Shown here piece after piece: positions 17,521-27,655 of a stretch of DNA of 64,000 bases (the stretch's first letter is position 1; every line of letters begins with the position of its first letter). A program made the translations under genes and the position numbers. Under the pieces are notes generated by a model. That model was not told where the DNA came from. It saw nothing but the letters and a program-made list of their open reading frames with translations, and searched no databases. Source of the DNA: Alkalihalobacterium elongatum (GTDB lineage: Bacteria > Bacillota > Bacilli > Bacillales > Bacillaceae_F); NCBI RefSeq assembly GCF_019024285.1, contig NZ_WMKZ01000005.1:94773-158772 (forward strand). The letters run 5' to 3'.

Positions 17521-17703
17521 TTAAGCGAAGTTTTTCATCATTCGTTTTCTCATTTTCTGTAAATCACTTTTATCTGGGACGAGGTTTTGAATATCGATGT
17601 TCGTAATCGGTCGTATCCATTGCATCATTCGTCTTCGGTTACGACGGTCTCTCATCGAGTAAGCAGCGGCACTTATACCAATGGCCATCAATAAATTACG
17701 CAT
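17521..17703 (-). CDS. yrzQ: Small basic protein (YrzQ-like)
   Basis: A 60-residue protein with a short hydrophobic start (MRNLLMAIGISAAAYSM) followed by very basic sequence (RDRRNRRRMM, MRKRMMKNF). Position between yrzR and yrrI matches YrzQ of B. subtilis (DUF3918). GGTGGTGAT precedes the ATG, 23 bases below yrzR. Function unknown; the hydrophobic segment could tether it to the membrane. Confidence 0.75.
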   Translation of the reverse strand: MRNLLMAIGISAAAYSMRDRRNRRRMMQWIRPITNIDIQNLVPDKSDLQKMRKRMMKNFA

Positions 17704-17726
17704 ACGTCATCACCACCAGATTGGAA

Positions 17727-17915
17727 TTACATTTCTATTTGCAAATCATGGTCTTCAAAAAGATCATCTAAGGAACTAAGTGAGCCGTCTTCTTCAACTT
17801 GATGAAGTGATAACTTTCCTTTAGTAATCGTCATTTCAACAAAGCAATTCCAACAATAATATTGGTTTGTTCCTATTTTCCCGATATCTTTACAATTACA
17901 GTTTGGACATTGCAT
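17727..17915 (-). CDS. yrzR: Small zinc-ribbon protein (YrzR-like)
   Basis: A 62-residue protein with a CPNC (3-6) and CWNC (21-24) pair, the layout of a small zinc ribbon, followed by an acidic tail (LDDLFEDHD). AGAGGAG precedes the ATG. Position between yrrD and yrzQ matches YrzR. Function unknown; ribbons of this size bind nucleic acid or a protein partner, which is inference. Confidence 0.8.
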   Translation of the reverse strand: MQCPNCNCKDIGKIGTNQYYCWNCFVEMTITKGKLSLHQVEEDGSLSSLDDLFEDHDLQIEM

Positions 17916-17933
17916 AATAGGGTCTCCTCTTTT

Positions 17934-18407
17934 TTATAATTGAATAACGAGAATATCCTTGCCGATTGTTAAAGGATGATCAGTCTTCACTACTTTACGA
18001 CCTTCCTTAATATCAGCAATCAATCCTTCTGTTACTTCATACCCTACAATAGTGCCCAATTCTTCCATAAAATATACATCTTCTACCAATCCAAGTTTTT
18101 CACCTTCGCTAGTCAATAGCGGTCTCCCTGCGAGCTTTTCCTTCCCTTGCTTTAAATGATGCTCATTGTTCTTTTTATGATAAGGCGAAATATCATTTAA
18201 GTCTTGGATCATTAAACTTTCATGGCCGAAGCTTGTAATTGCATCAATCGGAACAAATAGGTGACGATTAAACCATCCTTTCTTATCAACGACAAGACCA
18301 GTAACCACTCCACTATCGTTCAGAGTCAAATCATTAACGGTTCCTAGCTCTTCCCCTGTTTTTGCACAAAAAAGAGACTGACCACATATACTTGAAAATG
18401 TTCGCAA
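17934..18407 (-). CDS. yrrD: PRC-barrel domain protein (YrrD)
   Basis: Soluble protein of 157 residues with two PRC-barrel-like repeats: residues 1-70 (GEELGTVNDLTLND, GLVVDKKGW, HLFVPIDAI) and 88-157 (SEGEKLGLVEDVYFME, GTIVGYEVTEGL, VKTDHPLTIGKDILVI). PRC barrels occur in rRNA maturation and photosynthesis proteins and act as adaptor modules. The start is TTG at 18407 behind AGGAGGAGG; no ATG fits better. It lies 60 bases below recD2. Confidence 0.85.
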   Translation of the reverse strand: MRTFSSICGQSLFCAKTGEELGTVNDLTLNDSGVVTGLVVDKKGWFNRHLFVPIDAITSFGHESLMIQDLNDISPYHKKNNEHHLKQGKEKLAGRPLLTSEGEKLGLVEDVYFMEELGTIVGYEVTEGLIADIKEGRKVVKTDHPLTIGKDILVIQL

Positions 18408-18467
18408 AGGACCTCCTCCTCTCGAACAGTTATAGTTTCTGACTTTTTCTTAGTCTTCATCCTAGTT

Positions 18468-20738
18468 TCATGTTACCAATGCTTCCTTTAGCTTATCGCA
18501 AAGCATTGAATTTCTAATGTGCTCGTCCTTCTGTTCAATTGCCTGGAAAAGCGCATCATGTTCCCCGCATAAAATTAAAAATTGCTTGGCTCTTGTTACT
18601 CCTGTGTAAATTAGGTTGCGTCTTAACATCCGAAAATATCCTTTTACAACAGGCATAATAACGATTGGAAATTCACTACCTTGCGCTTTATGGATAGAAG
18701 AACAATATGCGTGTGTAATCTGGCTTAAGTCCTTCTTATTATAAACAACCTCTACGCCCTCGAAAGAAATAACGATTTGATCCATTTTTTCAACGTTCTC
18801 CTTGGCATAGATAATTGCAACTATTTCACCCCGATCACCATTAAACACTTGTTCATCAGGATTGTTGATGAGCTGTAGGACAACATCACCTTTTCGATAG
18901 ACAATATCTCCAAATTCAATTTCTCTTCGACCTTCAATAGGGGGATTCACTAGGTTTTGCAAATGAAGATTTAGGCGTTCAATTCCAGCATTCCCCCTAT
19001 ACATTGGCGCTAAAACTTGGATATCCTTCGGTGTGTAACCTTTTTTTATTGCGTTTAAATACACCTTCTCAATAACTTGCATCACTTGATTTTGGTGACA
19101 TGGAAAAAAACGACGGTCATCCTTCGCTTCTTTTAAATCTTGTGGCAAAGTCCCATTTTTTATTTCATGAGCAAGCTTAATAATGGAAGACCCTTCCTCC
19201 TGACGATAAATATCGGTTAGTTCGACAATAGGAATTGCACGTGATCGAAGCAGATCACTTAACACTTGTCCAGGTCCCACTGAAGGAAGCTGATCTTGGT
19301 CTCCAACTAATATAACTTGCATATGGTCAGGAATCGATTTGAACAATTGATTTGCAAGCCAAATATCGACCATTGAAACCTCATCTACAATGAGTAGGTT
19401 ACCTTCTAATTGTTCAAATTCATTTTTTTCAAATCCTCCATTTCCACCTTTCCACCCTAACAGTCGATGAATGGTTAAAGAAGGGAGATTAGTTGCTTCG
19501 CCCATTCGTTTTGCAGCTCTTCCTGTAGGAGCAACTAGCAATACAGGAAAAGGATCTCCAGCCTTATAGTCACTAGGCTCTAATGAAATTCCGTGGAGCT
19601 TAGCATAAATTTCTACAATTCCTTTTATAACCGTAGTCTTACCCGTACCTGGTCCCCCAGTTAGAATCATGATGGGGGAGGATAGTGCAGTTTCGATCCC
19701 CTTTTTTTGTGATTCTGCATACTCAATCTTTAGCGTTTCCTCTAATTCACCAAGCGATGTTAAAAATTCAGATTGAACAAAAGTTAATGGTTCTTCACGA
19801 TTAACGAGGCGCTTAATATTTGTTACTAACCCTTTTTCTGCAAAAAATAAAGTTTTTAAGTAAATCCGCTCTTCTTCAATAACTATTTTTCCTTCTTCGT
19901 CCATCATCGTTAAAGCCTTGTCTACCTCTTCTTTTGAGATAGGATTCGTCGTAGATGATAATAAATTGATGACTTCTTGAACAATATGCTCTTGACCTAA
20001 AAAAACATGCCCTTGCTGATTGCTTAATTCATTTAAACAATAAATACAACCTGCTTGGACTCGATCGGGATGATTTCCTGAAATCCCAATAGCTTCACCT
20101 AGCAAGTCTGCTCTTTTAAACCCAATTCCTTCCACATCCTGAATGAGCTGATACGGGTTATTTTGAATGATATCAAGTGTTTGTTGTTTATATACTTGAT
20201 AAATTTTTACTGCCAGCTCAATTCCGAAGCCATATTTAGATAAAAACAAAATAACTTGCTCAATTCCCTGATGCTCGACCAGTTGCTCGTAGATTAATGT
20301 CCGTTTTTCAGCGTTCAGCTTTGGAACCTTTTCAAGTACTGACGGGTCTTCCAATATTAACGTGATAACTCGCTCACCTAAACTTTTGACAATAGTCTCT
20401 GCCGTTTTTTTACCAATACCTGGAAATCGATCACTAGATAAATACTGTATAATTCCTTGAGCCGTTTGAGGGATGTCCCGTCTAAATTGTTCGACTACAT
20501 ATTGTAAACCGAATTTGGGGTGATCATGAAGTCTTCCGAAAAAGATATATACATCATCAGGCTCTACTTTTGGCAACGTGCCAACAACTGTAACTTGGGG
20601 ATCATCAAGCTCTTCTGTCGACTCTAGAACTTTCACAGCTGCTACAGTATAAAAATTATCTTCGTTATGGAAAATAACGTGGGTAACCTCACCTTTTATG
20701 TAAGGAGATTGGTCTTCTTGACTTCCTCGGTTCTCCAT
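18468..20738 (-). CDS. recD2: ATP-dependent DNA helicase RecD2 (YrrC)
   Basis: 5'-3' superfamily 1 helicase working without RecBC, linked to replication-fork stability and mismatch repair in B. subtilis. An OB-like N-terminus (SPYIKGEVTHVIFHNEDNFYTV) is followed by helix-hairpin-helix segments (RFPGIGKKTAETIVKSLG, VEGIGFKRADLLGE) and motor domains with Walker A LTGGPGTGKTTVIKG, the DEVSM-type VDEVSMVD, GDQDQLPSVGPG and the final THAYCSSIHKAQGSEFPIV and YTGVTRAKQFL. 756 residues. Translated 12 bases below yrrB, AGGGGG ahead of ATG. Confidence 0.95.
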   Translation of the reverse strand: MENRGSQEDQSPYIKGEVTHVIFHNEDNFYTVAAVKVLESTEELDDPQVTVVGTLPKVEPDDVYIFFGRLHDHPKFGLQYVVEQFRRDIPQTAQGIIQYLSSDRFPGIGKKTAETIVKSLGERVITLILEDPSVLEKVPKLNAEKRTLIYEQLVEHQGIEQVILFLSKYGFGIELAVKIYQVYKQQTLDIIQNNPYQLIQDVEGIGFKRADLLGEAIGISGNHPDRVQAGCIYCLNELSNQQGHVFLGQEHIVQEVINLLSSTTNPISKEEVDKALTMMDEEGKIVIEEERIYLKTLFFAEKGLVTNIKRLVNREEPLTFVQSEFLTSLGELEETLKIEYAESQKKGIETALSSPIMILTGGPGTGKTTVIKGIVEIYAKLHGISLEPSDYKAGDPFPVLLVAPTGRAAKRMGEATNLPSLTIHRLLGWKGGNGGFEKNEFEQLEGNLLIVDEVSMVDIWLANQLFKSIPDHMQVILVGDQDQLPSVGPGQVLSDLLRSRAIPIVELTDIYRQEEGSSIIKLAHEIKNGTLPQDLKEAKDDRRFFPCHQNQVMQVIEKVYLNAIKKGYTPKDIQVLAPMYRGNAGIERLNLHLQNLVNPPIEGRREIEFGDIVYRKGDVVLQLINNPDEQVFNGDRGEIVAIIYAKENVEKMDQIVISFEGVEVVYNKKDLSQITHAYCSSIHKAQGSEFPIVIMPVVKGYFRMLRRNLIYTGVTRAKQFLILCGEHDALFQAIEQKDEHIRNSMLCDKLKEALVT

Positions 20739-20750
20739 TTTATCTGCCCC

Positions 20751-21413
20751 CTAATGCAATAGCAGTTCCTCCATTTTCTTTTTACCGTTTCCTGCAAGGA
20801 GATGATCTGGTTGAATTTCAAGCGCTTGATTAAAAGCTTCTAACGCTTCCTTTGGTTCATTTTTATAAGCATGTGCTACACCGATGTTAAAGAAAGCATC
20901 CGCATGATTTTCATCTTGTGCAATAACTTTCTTGAATTGTTTCATAGCTTCATCAATTTGTTCAAGTTGGGCTAGGCAAAGACCAAATTGGAAACGTGCA
21001 TCAATGTCTTCTGGATTCATTTCTGTTACTGTTTGAAAATGAACGAGCGCATGGCTTAATTGCCCTAAGTGGTAATGGCTTATCCCAATCATATAATATA
21101 CATCAGCTTCTTTTAGCTTGTACTGAATGGCTTGGTTAAACATTTTAATGGCCTCTTCAAATTTCTCCAATTGGTAAAATGCATTCCCAGCACAATAATA
21201 AGCTGTTGCTACAGTCTCATCTAAGGATAATGCTTTTTCAAAAAATACAATAGCTTTTTCTAGTTCACCTACGATGGCTAATAAATTCCCAAAGTTAATA
21301 AACCCAACTGGATCATTAGGGTTTGCTTCAATTGCTTGATTAAAATATGATGCCGCTTTTTCATAATCTCTTTCCTGCATTGCTTGTAATCCAAGTTGTA
21401 TGTAATCTTTCAT
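20751..21413 (-). CDS. yrrB: TPR repeat protein (YrrB)
   Basis: 220 residues made almost entirely of about six tetratricopeptide repeats (for example YEKAASYFNQAIEANPNDP, LEKAIVFFEKALSLDE, PKEALEAFNQALEIQPDH). No signal peptide. TPR stacks bind protein partners. The B. subtilis homologue is part of the same operon with recD2, so a role near RNA or DNA metabolism is possible but not shown by the sequence. Confidence 0.93.
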   Translation of the reverse strand: MKDYIQLGLQAMQERDYEKAASYFNQAIEANPNDPVGFINFGNLLAIVGELEKAIVFFEKALSLDETVATAYYCAGNAFYQLEKFEEAIKMFNQAIQYKLKEADVYYMIGISHYHLGQLSHALVHFQTVTEMNPEDIDARFQFGLCLAQLEQIDEAMKQFKKVIAQDENHADAFFNIGVAHAYKNEPKEALEAFNQALEIQPDHLLAGNGKKKMEELLLH

Positions 21414-21530
21414 TTTCTACCATCCTTATCTAACTTAATATAGAGTTGTCCTGTTTTATTTAGTATAACAAAGAATTGTGACTGTCACCCAAAACAACTG
21501 CAATTGACTGCTTTTGTAATTGGTGACTTC

Positions 21531-21693
21531 GATTGTGAGCCGAACTCGACTATTTATGAGACTAACTTTTGATTTATGAGCCAAACTCGACCACTTATAA
21601 TCCTAACTTTCGATTTATGAGCCAAACTCAACCATTTATGATCCTAACTTTCGATTTATGAGCCAAACTCGACCACTTATGATCCTAGCTACT
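21531..21693. repeat. Four tandem copies of a 41-bp repeat
   Basis: Copies at 21531-21570 (40 bp, most diverged), 21571-21611, 21612-21652 and 21653-21693. Each 41-bp unit is itself two related 20-21 bp halves built on TTATGAgCCaAACT and TTATGAtCCtAACT, so about eight half-units stand in a row. The frame is full of stops in all phases, so it is not coding. It fills the 326-base gap between mnmA and yrrB. Confidence 0.9.
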
Positions 21694-21720
21694 AATTTCA
21701 CTCTGATTGTTCTAGACAAA

Positions 21721-22867
<1,147 letters not shown>

Positions 22868-22894
22868 CTACAAAGCTAAAGAAAAAAGTTGTTT

Positions 22895-24037
22895 TTAAAG
22901 TGATGTAATTCTTTTCACAATTTTTACTGTTTCCTTAGCTGCTTTCTCTATATCTTCTTTAGTATTTCCATAACCAAAGCTAAATCTAACTGAAGATTTA
23001 GCTTTTTCATCATCATTAAACATAGCTGTAAGAACGTGGGATGGTTCAAGTGAACCTGCTGTACAAGCCGAACCACTTGAAACTGCTATTCCAGCAAGGT
23101 CTAAATTAACGAGAAGTGACTCCACGTTTGCGCCTTTAAAACTAATATTTAGTACATGAGGAAGAACATCTGTTTCATGCCCGTTAACTGAAAAGTCTAA
23201 CCCCTCTTCATGGAAAATACGAATCATTTGCTCACGAAATTGAATATAACGCTGCCTTTTCTCTTCCACATCAGCCTTTGCCATTTTAGCCGCCTCTGCG
23301 AAACCAACAATACTTGCAACATTTTCTGTTCCTGCCCGGCGTTTTCTTTCTTGTTCTCCGCCATATAATTGAGGTTTTAAGCTATAGCCTTTTTTAGCAT
23401 ATAAGAAGCCTATTCCTTTTGGACCATTTATTTTATGAGCAGATACAGACAGAAAATGAACACCTAATTGATCAACATCAATAGGTATTGATCCGTATGC
23501 TTGTACAGCATCCGTATGGAAGGTAATCCCCTTTTCATTTAAGTATGAGCCAATCTCAGCAATCGGTTGAAGGGTACCAACTTCATTATTTCCGTACATG
23601 ATTGAAACGAGGATTGTTTCTTCCCGAACATGTTCTTGTAAATCCAATAGCGAGACTCTTCCCTTTTCATCCACAGGAAGATAAGTGACTTCAAACCCTT
23701 GGTCCTCTAATGCTTTGCACGTATGAAGAACAGCATGATGCTCAATGACAGAAGTGATAATATGATTGCCCTTTGCTTTGTTTTTCATTGCATAACCAAT
23801 AATCGCCATATTATCTGCTTCTGTCCCACCGCTTGTAAATATTAATTCATCTGGATGAGCACCTATTGTTTGTGCTAACGATATTCTCGCTTCATCTAAA
23901 GCTTGCCTCGTTCTACGCCCAAAACTGTGAATACTAGAAGGATTTCCAAAATGCTCACTGAAGTAAGGCATCATTGCTTCTAATGCTCTTGGATGTAGTG
24001 GTGAGGTCGCTGCATGATCTAAGTATATCGGTTTCAA
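22895..24037 (-). CDS. iscS: Cysteine desulfurase (IscS/NifS type, YrvO)
   Basis: PLP enzyme that takes sulfur from cysteine. The B. subtilis homologue YrvO serves tRNA thiolation by MnmA. The PLP lysine is in SVSAHKINGPKGIGF, the catalytic Cys in SSGSACTAGSLEPSHVL, and MYGNNEVGTLQPI is conserved. 380 residues. The start is TTG at 24037 behind AGGTG. It stands between cymR, the regulator of cysteine metabolism, and mnmA, so sulfur supply and use are co-transcribed. Confidence 0.95.
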   Translation of the reverse strand: MKPIYLDHAATSPLHPRALEAMMPYFSEHFGNPSSIHSFGRRTRQALDEARISLAQTIGAHPDELIFTSGGTEADNMAIIGYAMKNKAKGNHIITSVIEHHAVLHTCKALEDQGFEVTYLPVDEKGRVSLLDLQEHVREETILVSIMYGNNEVGTLQPIAEIGSYLNEKGITFHTDAVQAYGSIPIDVDQLGVHFLSVSAHKINGPKGIGFLYAKKGYSLKPQLYGGEQERKRRAGTENVASIVGFAEAAKMAKADVEEKRQRYIQFREQMIRIFHEEGLDFSVNGHETDVLPHVLNISFKGANVESLLVNLDLAGIAVSSGSACTAGSLEPSHVLTAMFNDDEKAKSSVRFSFGYGNTKEDIEKAAKETVKIVKRITSL

Positions 24038-24079
24038 ATCTTACACCTACTTTTTCATTCACATATGTTGATCTACCTC

Positions 24080-24499
24080 TTATATGTAGAACATATAATA
24101 TTCCTGATTACCTTTATCCTCATAATCCGCTAAATCTTGTAGTGTTGTATTATCTAATACATTTTTTACCGCATCACGGATTTTTATCCAAAGATCTCGT
24201 TTAGCTGGCTCTTCATCATCAAGCACCTCAACAGGACTTATCGGTCCTTCAAGGACACGAATAATATCACCAGCCGTTATGTCTACTGGTTCTTTTGCAA
24301 GCATGTAGCCACCGTATGCACCTCTTACACTTTTAACTAACATTGCATTTCTTAGTGGTGCAATTAATTGCTCTAGATAGTGTTCTGACAGTTCATGATC
24401 CTTTGCGATTGATTTTAAAGAAATAGGTCCTTCACCGTATTTCTTTGCTAACGCCATCATGATGGTTAACCCGTAACGTCCCTTTGTTGATATCTTCAT
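24080..24499 (-). CDS. cymR: Rrf2-family cysteine metabolism repressor CymR
   Basis: Winged-helix regulator that, with the CysK enzyme, represses sulfur uptake and cysteine synthesis genes in B. subtilis. Rrf2 features: MKISTKGRYGLTIMMALAKKYGEGPISLKSIA, ELSEHYLEQLIAPLRNAMLVKSVRGAYGGYMLAKE. No conserved three-Cys cluster is present, so it is not an Fe-S Rrf2 protein. 139 residues. AGAGGGG lies ahead of the ATG. Its first 68 bases overlap, in another frame, the 3' end of the upstream membrane-protein gene. Confidence 0.94.
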   Translation of the reverse strand: MKISTKGRYGLTIMMALAKKYGEGPISLKSIAKDHELSEHYLEQLIAPLRNAMLVKSVRGAYGGYMLAKEPVDITAGDIIRVLEGPISPVEVLDDEEPAKRDLWIKIRDAVKNVLDNTTLQDLADYEDKGNQEYYMFYI

Positions 24500-25145
24500 T
24501 ATTATTTACCCCTCTTTCTATCAATCGATCTACTAACCGTTGGCATTGCGGAAGCGTTATACCAACAACACTTCCTATCCCAAAGCAAAAAATTAATGTA
24601 CCGATAAAAACAGGTCCCCCTAACAGCCATCCCGTTGAAAGAACGACAACTTCCATTGCACTACGAACCCATTGTACTTTAAGCTTTGTCTTTTCTGTTA
24701 TTGCCAACATTAAGCTATCTCTAGGTCCTGCTCCACATTTTGGAGCAATATAGAGTCCAATTCCATATCCAATGATAACGATCCCACTTAAAAGCATTAT
24801 CAGTTTGCCAATGAATGAGTTTGGCGTAATTAAAAGAAATAAAAAAATATCAATAAAAACTCCAACTAGCACCATATTAACAAACGCACCGATTTGAGGC
24901 CATTCTTTTGTAAGTAAAATCGTAACCCCGATAATGACAAAACCCATGATAATTGACCAAGTACCAATTGTTAACCCTAGCTGTAATGTTAAACCAATAT
25001 GAAGTACATCCCATGGAGCACTTCCTAAATCCGCAGTTATCATTAACGCAATTCCAAAAGACATGATCACTAAACCTAGCATAAAAATTCCCCAGCGTAA
25101 GCCTAGCTTCTTTGTTCTCCAATTTCTATGCTCCTCTATGTTCAT
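24432..25145 (-). CDS. YczE/YitT-type membrane protein
   Basis: Membrane protein with about five to six helices. GIALMITADLGSAPWDVLHIGL and APKCGAGPRDSLMLAI are two internally repeated motifs typical of YczE-like proteins, whose B. subtilis member affects surfactin production post-transcriptionally. The helices end about residue 205, and a hydrophilic tail of about 30 residues reads on into cymR for 68 bases, longer than usual. GAAGGAATC precedes the ATG. Function here unknown; first gene of the group with cymR, iscS and mnmA. Confidence 0.85.
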   Translation of the reverse strand: MNIEEHRNWRTKKLGLRWGIFMLGLVIMSFGIALMITADLGSAPWDVLHIGLTLQLGLTIGTWSIIMGFVIIGVTILLTKEWPQIGAFVNMVLVGVFIDIFLFLLITPNSFIGKLIMLLSGIVIIGYGIGLYIAPKCGAGPRDSLMLAITEKTKLKVQWVRSAMEVVVLSTGWLLGGPVFIGTLIFCFGIGSVVGITLPQCQRLVDRLIERGVNNNEDINKGTLRVNHHDGVSKEIR

Positions 25146-25232
25146 GTTGATTCCTTCTCTCTATTCTCTACTCAAACATAAATACTTTGCCCATTATAGC
25201 ATGAATTGGATTTTATTTGCATTGAAAGAAAA

Positions 25233-26513
25233 TTAACTATTCTTCAATTCCTGTATTCGGTTGTAAAATTGAGCTAGCCTCTTTTCTTGGCCACTTTCTT
25301 TAGGCTTATAATACGTCTTTCCCTTCAAATTATCAGGTAAATATTGTTGCTTAACCCAGCCACCAAAATCATGTGGGTATTTATAATCAACGCCTCTACC
25401 TAATTCCTTTGCTCCTCTGTAATGAGCATCCTTTAAATGATCAGGTACTTCTCCAATATTTGTGGAGCGGACATCATTTAATGCTTGATCTAATGCTTTA
25501 TAGGCACTATTCGATTTTGGAGACAGACACAACTCAGTAACGGCGACGGCTAAAGGGATCCTAGCTTCTGGTAACCCAAGTCGCTCTGCCGACTGGATTG
25601 CTGCCAATACCATCTGTGGAACTTGACTGTTAGCTAAACCAACATCCTCCCAGGCTGTTACAAGCAGTCGGCGACAGATCACATCTAAATCCCCTGCTTC
25701 AATTAATCTAGCTAAATAGTGAAGGGCAGCGTCTACGTCTGAACCCCTCATACTTTTTTGAAATGCACTAATTATGTTATAAAAGTGATCTCCTTTTTTA
25801 TCATAATGTAAACTTTTCTTCTGTAGGCATTCTTTTATGATTTCCAAAGTTATTGGAATTTGTCCTTCTTCATTTGGGTCGGTAGATAATACTGCGATCT
25901 CTAATCCATTAAGAGCAGAGCGAATATCACCACCACAATGATGTGCCAGCTCATCTATGACTCCGTCCTCAATGAGGAAGCTTTGTTTGCCAAAGCCTTT
26001 TTTCTCGTCATGCAAAGCTCTCTCTAACACTTCTTTAATCTCATTTGGCTTGGGATGAGTTAACTCTAATACTGTACAGCGTGATTTGATTGCATTGTTA
26101 ATTTCAAAATGAGGGTTTTCTGTTGTCGCCCCGATAAGGATAATAATTCCGCTTTCCATATATGGAAGTAAAAAGTCTTGTTGACTTTTATTGAAGCGAT
26201 GAACTTCATCGACAAATAAGATTGACTTCCCTAATAGCTTCGCTTCTTGTACAACCGCTTCCATTTCTTTTTTCCCCGATGAAACGGCATTTATTTCATG
26301 ATAGGGTAAGGAAGTTAATTGCGCGATAACGTTTGCGATCGTTGTTTTTCCTGTACCTGGTGGGCCGTATAAGATTATAGATGATAATCGGTTAGATTTT
26401 ATCATTCGTTGCAGTAATTTTCCTTCACCCACAATATGTTTTTGACCAACAATTTCTTCTAATGAACTAGGGCGCATTCTGTAGGCGAGTGGTTCTTTAA
26501 AATAATTTTCCAC
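25233..26513 (-). CDS. rarA: Replication-associated recombination protein RarA (MgsA, YrvN)
   Basis: AAA+ ATPase related to clamp loaders and RuvB, acting at stalled forks. Opens EPLAYRMRPSSLEEIVGQKHIVG, Walker A GPPGTGKTTIANV, Walker B ILFVDEVHRFNKSQQD, sensor GATTENPHFEIN, arginine region IKSRCTVLEL, and the C-terminal tetramerisation part MVLAAIQSAERLGLPEARIPL and PHDFGGWVKQQYLP. GTG at 26513 with GGAG ahead gives 426 residues, near the 421 of B. subtilis; the frame opens to 26534 and the exact start is uncertain. Confidence 0.93.
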   Translation of the reverse strand: MENYFKEPLAYRMRPSSLEEIVGQKHIVGEGKLLQRMIKSNRLSSIILYGPPGTGKTTIANVIAQLTSLPYHEINAVSSGKKEMEAVVQEAKLLGKSILFVDEVHRFNKSQQDFLLPYMESGIIILIGATTENPHFEINNAIKSRCTVLELTHPKPNEIKEVLERALHDEKKGFGKQSFLIEDGVIDELAHHCGGDIRSALNGLEIAVLSTDPNEEGQIPITLEIIKECLQKKSLHYDKKGDHFYNIISAFQKSMRGSDVDAALHYLARLIEAGDLDVICRRLLVTAWEDVGLANSQVPQMVLAAIQSAERLGLPEARIPLAVAVTELCLSPKSNSAYKALDQALNDVRSTNIGEVPDHLKDAHYRGAKELGRGVDYKYPHDFGGWVKQQYLPDNLKGKTYYKPKESGQEKRLAQFYNRIQELKNS

Positions 26514-26534
26514 TAATATCAACTCCAATAACAC

Positions 26535-27025
26535 TTTCGTTGAAACAAATCTAGCAGTCTCTAGATTATTCTTCTCTTACCATTCGATATTTAATAGATC
26601 ATTATATTTGGGATATTTTTATGTACTTTTCCTAATAATAGTTCTAAATATTAATAGTTCTATTATATATACTATCGTATCCAACTTTGCAAACTGAACA
26701 ACTTTAAATTCTTATAGAAGCGCCCTGTTAGCGTTGAGTGTTGATTTTAGGCTCCTTATTAAAAAGAAGTTATTATTGAAGCTGTTGATTTTTGGGCCTA
26801 TTCCTGAAAGGCGTTAGAAATTAACAATCACACGATGAGCCCAAAATCACCCTTTATCAATAACATGCTTAAAACAAAACTTTATTACTTCAAGTTTATA
26901 TTTATTAACAATACTAGTATTTTCATATCTAATGTATAGATCCTAGATTTCTTGGAAATATTAATAGTAAATTTCACTAAAATATGAATTTACTTGTTAA
27001 CCCAGAAAGATAAGGAGATGGTATT
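26535..27025. other. Long intergenic region between rarA and rsfA
   Basis: About 490 bases without a gene, between divergent genes. The stretch 26787-26848 is flanked by inverted arms GATTTTTGGGC and GCCCAAAATC and resembles a second site at 50615-50660. The remainder is AT-rich. Promoters for both flanking genes must lie here but no clear box pair is called. Confidence 0.6.
26787..26848. repeat. Degenerate dispersed element with inverted arms (copy A)
   Basis: GATTTTTGGGC at 26787-26797 and GCCCAAAATC at 26839-26848 are complementary. Inside, TTCCTGAAAGGCGT and GAAATTAA are shared with the site at 50615-50660, which also ends GATGAGCCCAAATCA. Confidence 0.6.
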
Positions 27026-27655
27026 ATGAAAGTACGCCAAGATGCTTGGTCACATGAAGATGATGTCTTATTAGCAGAAACGGTATTACGCCACATTAAA
27101 GAAGGAAGTACACAATTAGTTGCTTTTGATGAAGTTGGAGATGAATTACACCGAACTTCCGCAGCTTGCGGATTTAGATGGAATGCAGTCGTACGCCAAA
27201 AGTATGTAGATCAGATTAGAGAGGCAAAAAAGGAACGAAAAGAGCGCAAGAGAGCAGCTGCGTTTGCAACTAATCGTCGACCTGTAAGGAACGCTTCTAT
27301 TTACTATCCTGTTATGAATTCGGCACAATCTTTAAATTTAGAAAATTTAGACATTGAAACTGTTATTTCATACCTTCGTTCTCTGACTTCAAATCAACTT
27401 CCAGCTGATCACTTGAAAAAAGAGAATGAAAAGCTATTAAAAGAGAACCTCGAGCTATTAACACAAAATAAAGAGCTTGAAGCTGAATTAAAGACTATTA
27501 GAGATGAACATATGACAATTGAAGAGGACTATCAATCACTTATTCAGATTATGAACCGTGCAAGACGTATGGCGATCTTACAAGAAGAAGAGCCTCTATC
27601 TAATGCTACCTTCCGTATGGATAAGAACGGTAATTTAGAAAAAGTAGCAAAGTAA
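27026..27655 (+). CDS. rsfA: RsfA-family prespore transcription factor
   Basis: Myb/SANT-like DNA-binding regulator of the RsfA/YlbO group; RsfA of B. subtilis modulates sigma-F-dependent genes in the forespore. N-terminal domain (residues 1-60) with MKVRQDAWSHEDDVLLAETVLRHI and RTSAACGFRWNAVVR, a basic hinge (KKERKERKRAAA), and a coiled coil (about 128-180) for oligomerisation. 209 residues. AAGGAG precedes the ATG. Several paralogues usually exist per genome, so it may be another member than RsfA itself. It is a plus-strand gene divergent from rarA. Confidence 0.85.
   Translation: MKVRQDAWSHEDDVLLAETVLRHIKEGSTQLVAFDEVGDELHRTSAACGFRWNAVVRQKYVDQIREAKKERKERKRAAAFATNRRPVRNASIYYPVMNSAQSLNLENLDIETVISYLRSLTSNQLPADHLKKENEKLLKENLELLTQNKELEAELKTIRDEHMTIEEDYQSLIQIMNRARRMAILQEEEPLSNATFRMDKNGNLEKVAK

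Noticed and set aside
21531..21693. CRISPR array
   Set aside because: The repeats are directly adjacent without spacers and no cas gene is present.
24877..25122. Open frame within the YczE-like gene on the same strand
   Set aside because: Out-of-frame shadow of a membrane protein gene, no ribosome site.
26535..27025. Hidden small gene or prophage attachment site
   Set aside because: No frame with ribosome site, no tRNA and no integrase; only AT-rich DNA and the degenerate repeat.
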